A stretch of DNA of 64,000 bases from Dyadobacter crusticola DSM 16708 (GTDB lineage: Bacteria > Bacteroidota > Bacteroidia > Cytophagales > Spirosomataceae). Positions within the stretch are counted from its first letter, which is position 1. Every line of letters starts with the position of its first letter. The notes under the pieces were generated by a model. The model was not told where the DNA came from and made no database searches. It saw only the letters and a list, made by a program, of their open reading frames with translations. The stretch covers positions 1 to 64,000 of the forward strand of contig NZ_KL370788.1 of the NCBI RefSeq assembly GCF_000701505.1. The letters are read 5' to 3'. Position numbers and translations under genes: made by a program. Below, piece after piece: positions 61,761 to 64,000 of this stretch.

Positions 61761-63041
61761 TTATTTACCGCCGGCAATGACCACAATCATATCTTCCGGC
61801 CGGAGATATGCATTCGCCATAGAAATAACATCCTCGCTCGTTACCGCCTGGATCTTATCGATATAGTGATTAAAAAAGTGGCCCGGCAGTCCGTCCAGCA
61901 ACAGAATTTTCTGGCGATCTGCTACTTCGAAGGCGGTGTTGAGGGATCCGGCAAATTCACCTGCCATGAAATTCTTGACAGTTGCGAGTTCTTCCGGACC
62001 CACAGGTTCTGTCTGCAAGCGATTGATTTCCTTTTTAATTTCATCAATAGTAAGTTGCGTGAATTCTTTTTTAACATCAGTTCCAATCATGAAATAGCCT
62101 GCATTACGAAGGGTAACCACGTGAGAGGAAATCCCATAAGTAAGCCCTTTTTCTTCCCGTATGTTTTTCATCAGCCTGGATCCGAAGTAGCCGCCCAGCA
62201 GCTCATTGGTAACAAGCATTCTGAAATAATCCTCATGGTGCCTGTTAAAAAGCTCGCGCCCCATTCGAATGGAAGATTGTACGCTATCTGCTTTTTCTAT
62301 TACCTTTTCTTCGCCTTGATAAGCTGTTGAAATCAAAAATGCCGGCTTAGCCTGACCAGCTTCAACTGGATCTTTTCCCAAAGTTTGGTTAACCAGCTCT
62401 ACATGGCTTTCACTCACCTGGCCAGCCAGAACAACTGTGAATTTCCCGTTTTTAATAAAATGATTATAGTGGTCAAGAATGGCCTCGTGCGTCAGTCGCT
62501 CAATGTTGGTTTCTTCCTGGCTCTGCCCATAGGGATGATCGGTACCAAACAGCCGCGCCCGGAATTCCGTTGTTGCCAGGTATGCATTCTTTTCTTTGTT
62601 CACTTTCAGGTTTTGCAGCGTAATGTTTCTGAGTTCCTGTAACTCGTGCTCGGGGAAACTCGCTTCGTGGATCAATTGACTGATCAATGGAAGCACCTCG
62701 GGTAAAAAGCGAGAAACACAATAGACGACCACTCCTATACGATCCGATGTGTGCGTCAGCTCGGTGAATGCACCTAGCCGGTCGAATGCTTCGCTGATCT
62801 CTCCTGAGCTCAATCTAGCAGTACCTTCCGGAAGCATCTTGATTGCAAAATAGGAAGCCCCGATTTCTTTTTCATACCAGTTACCTGCCTCAAAAATACA
62901 TTCAATCCGAATCACCGGCTGCTCACCAATGTTGATCACATGCAGCGGCACACCATTGTCCAGTGTGTGGGTTTGTGCCGCAGGCAAATGAATGGAGTTG
63001 ATTAATTTAAAGTCAGGAGCGATGGTGCGGTCGAGTAGCAT
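61761..63041 (-). CDS. M16 family peptidase homologue lacking the zinc motif
   Basis: The start is set at MLLDRTIAPDF; an ATG 16 codons upstream gives a hydrophobic lead but does not look like a clean signal peptide. The 426-residue protein has the two-domain M16 fold, with the C-terminal glycine-rich GSRLMKNIREEKGLTYGISSHV motif. The HxxEH zinc site is replaced by YFAIK at residues 64-68 (in ASYFAIKMLPEGT), so it is probably a non-catalytic subunit of a two-protein complex, as in M16B pairs. No catalytic partner is visible in the window. It may follow porV; a terminator lies between. Confidence 0.85.
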   Translation of the reverse strand: MLLDRTIAPDFKLINSIHLPAAQTHTLDNGVPLHVINIGEQPVIRIECIFEAGNWYEKEIGASYFAIKMLPEGTARLSSGEISEAFDRLGAFTELTHTSDRIGVVVYCVSRFLPEVLPLISQLIHEASFPEHELQELRNITLQNLKVNKEKNAYLATTEFRARLFGTDHPYGQSQEETNIERLTHEAILDHYNHFIKNGKFTVVLAGQVSESHVELVNQTLGKDPVEAGQAKPAFLISTAYQGEEKVIEKADSVQSSIRMGRELFNRHHEDYFRMLVTNELLGGYFGSRLMKNIREEKGLTYGISSHVVTLRNAGYFMIGTDVKKEFTQLTIDEIKKEINRLQTEPVGPEELATVKNFMAGEFAGSLNTAFEVADRQKILLLDGLPGHFFNHYIDKIQAVTSEDVISMANAYLRPEDMIVVIAGGK

Positions 63042-63058
63042 TATAATGAGGATCAAAT

Positions 63059-63095
63059 AAAAAAACGAATGACATTGCAATAACGCCATTCGTTT
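63059..63095 (-). terminator. Terminator after porV
   Basis: On the minus strand AAACGAATG and CATTCGTTT form a stem, followed by TTTTATT, 25 bases after the porV stop and before the M16 gene. Confidence 0.65.
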
Positions 63096-63119
63096 CGAAA
63101 AAATTAAAATATACGATTC

Positions 63120-64000
63120 TTAGTTATCCGTGTCGCTCACATCCAGTTTCTCCGCCTTATTCAAGCCAAGTGAAAGTGTGATACGGAGTGTATTGGCAAG
63201 TGGACTTCCCTGAGAAACAGGAAAAAGGTAGGCAAAGTCTACTGAATACCTGTCCATAAAATGGATTCCGGCACCAGCAGTGAAGAATTTATTACCTGAC
63301 TTATATTTGTTTTCTCCGTGGTAACCACCTCTTAGTGCAAAAATATTGTTATACCAGTATTCTACACCCGCTGAAATTGCCACTTCCTGCATTTCTTCTT
63401 TGAAACCGTCTGGCGCGTCAGAAAATGAGCCAAACACACCTTTCAGCACAGGTTTTGCATTGTAATCTGTACCGTCTGGCGTTGGTACCATCAGCTTGAA
63501 AGCATCCACAACGAAATTGAACTTGTTCCGTCCGTCGCCAGTAAATGAAAGTCCGGCGCCAAGTCTCAGGTTGGTTGGGATAAAGTTTTCAGTATCTGTA
63601 CCTGCGCCGTAGTTGATTTTACCTCCCAGGTTGGAAAGTACAGCACCCAAAGACCAGGTCAGTTCGCTGCCGGTATCTTCGTTTCTAATCTGCTTTCTAT
63701 AATATGCGCTGATATCACCTGCTGCAACACGCGCCGGGCTCAATGAAACACCCTTGATCACGGCGTCACCTGCAAGGTTAGACGAGATGTATTTCAATGT
63801 TAAACCCATTGAAAAGTTTCTTCCAAGCTGACGGGAGTAAGTACCATTGATTGCTACTTCGCGCGAGTTGAAGGTGCCTAACTGCGTTCCTATCGCGTCG
63901 CGTAAATCCAGTTCACCATTATTAAAGTAGTTAACCGATAATGCAACTGCCTGATTGTCGCCCAGTTTTTTATAAGCTGACAAATACCCAAGCCACATAT
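63120..64000 (-). CDS. porV: PorV, type IX secretion outer membrane protein (partial)
   Basis: The C-terminal part of a beta-barrel protein runs off the right edge; the last 292 residues are visible and the N-terminus lies beyond 64000. The segments QLGRNFSMGLTLKYISS, VAISAGVEYWYNNIFALRGGYHGENKYKS and FFTAGAGIHFMDRYSVDFAYLFPV are typical of PorV/LptO, the T9SS shuttle that brings substrates to the PorU sortase. Together with the T9SS sorting domains on other proteins here it supports a working type IX system. Confidence 0.85.
   Translation of the reverse strand, partial: MWLGYLSAYKKLGDNQAVALSVNYFNNGELDLRDAIGTQLGTFNSREVAINGTYSRQLGRNFSMGLTLKYISSNLAGDAVIKGVSLSPARVAAGDISAYYRKQIRNEDTGSELTWSLGAVLSNLGGKINYGAGTDTENFIPTNLRLGAGLSFTGDGRNKFNFVVDAFKLMVPTPDGTDYNAKPVLKGVFGSFSDAPDGFKEEMQEVAISAGVEYWYNNIFALRGGYHGENKYKSGNKFFTAGAGIHFMDRYSVDFAYLFPVSQGSPLANTLRITLSLGLNKAEKLDVSDTDN

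Overview
The window looks like a chromosomal segment of a Bacteroidota bacterium, most likely a cytophagalean of the Dyadobacter/Spirosoma type. Supporting signs are two SusC/SusD outer-membrane uptake pairs, type IX secretion (T9SS) components and sorting domains (PorV, a C25 protease, an esterase-like protein), PspC/DUF2807 and DUF4290 proteins, perfect Bacteroidota -7 boxes (TAnnTTTG) and scarce Shine-Dalgarno sequences. The genus is an inference from gene content. No tRNA, rRNA, CRISPR array or intact insertion sequence was seen.

Layout. 0.1-7.4 kb: an orphan nucleotidyltransferase, then a leftward group of a Gfo/Idh/MocA oxidoreductase lacking the EKP lysine, a giant lipoprotein (ThuA, beta-propeller dehydrogenase, HEAT, CARDB-like and cupredoxin parts), a GH43 enzyme and an AraC regulator. 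7.6-21 kb: a rightward group of GNAT, GH125 alpha-mannosidase, S9 dipeptidyl peptidase, a second giant ThuA/propeller/cupredoxin lipoprotein, SusC and SusD, closed by a terminator. 21-24 kb: an orphan DUF3800 gene, a Xaa-Pro peptidase and a wrecked VapBC-type module. 24-29 kb: a leftward peptide-use group (DUF885 peptidase, APC permease, M28 peptidase). 29-34.3 kb: a complete trans-4-hydroxyproline catabolic set. 35-44 kb: a second Gfo/Idh/MocA enzyme, a LacI-type operator, a second SusCD pair and a T9SS-sorted esterase-like protein. 44-64 kb: mostly core genes (AIM24, gltX, ridA, thioesterase, OMP, DUF2807/PspC/PadR operon, folA, C25 protease, DUF4290, murA, two small membrane proteins, DUF1080, photolyase, M16 homologue, porV).

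How the genes may work together. Prolyl-peptide cleavage (S9, Xaa-Pro peptidase, other peptidases), amino acid import and the four-step hydroxyproline route fit growth on collagen-like or hydroxyproline-rich protein. The GH43, GH125 and SusCD proteins fit uptake of an arabinose- or mannose-containing glycan. The two giant lipoproteins join a ThuA domain and a predicted periplasmic dehydrogenase to a copper electron carrier and are the most unusual proteins here. Gfo/Idh/MocA and DUF1080 proteins in the same window suggest, by inference, chemistry on oxidised (3-keto) sugars.

Several dispersed repeat families sit between genes. One is a palindrome built on TTCGACTGCGCTCAG, twice interrupted by a related GC-rich insert. 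Another is an AGCTTTTAGC-type repeat that supplies the stop codon of one gene and abuts that of another.
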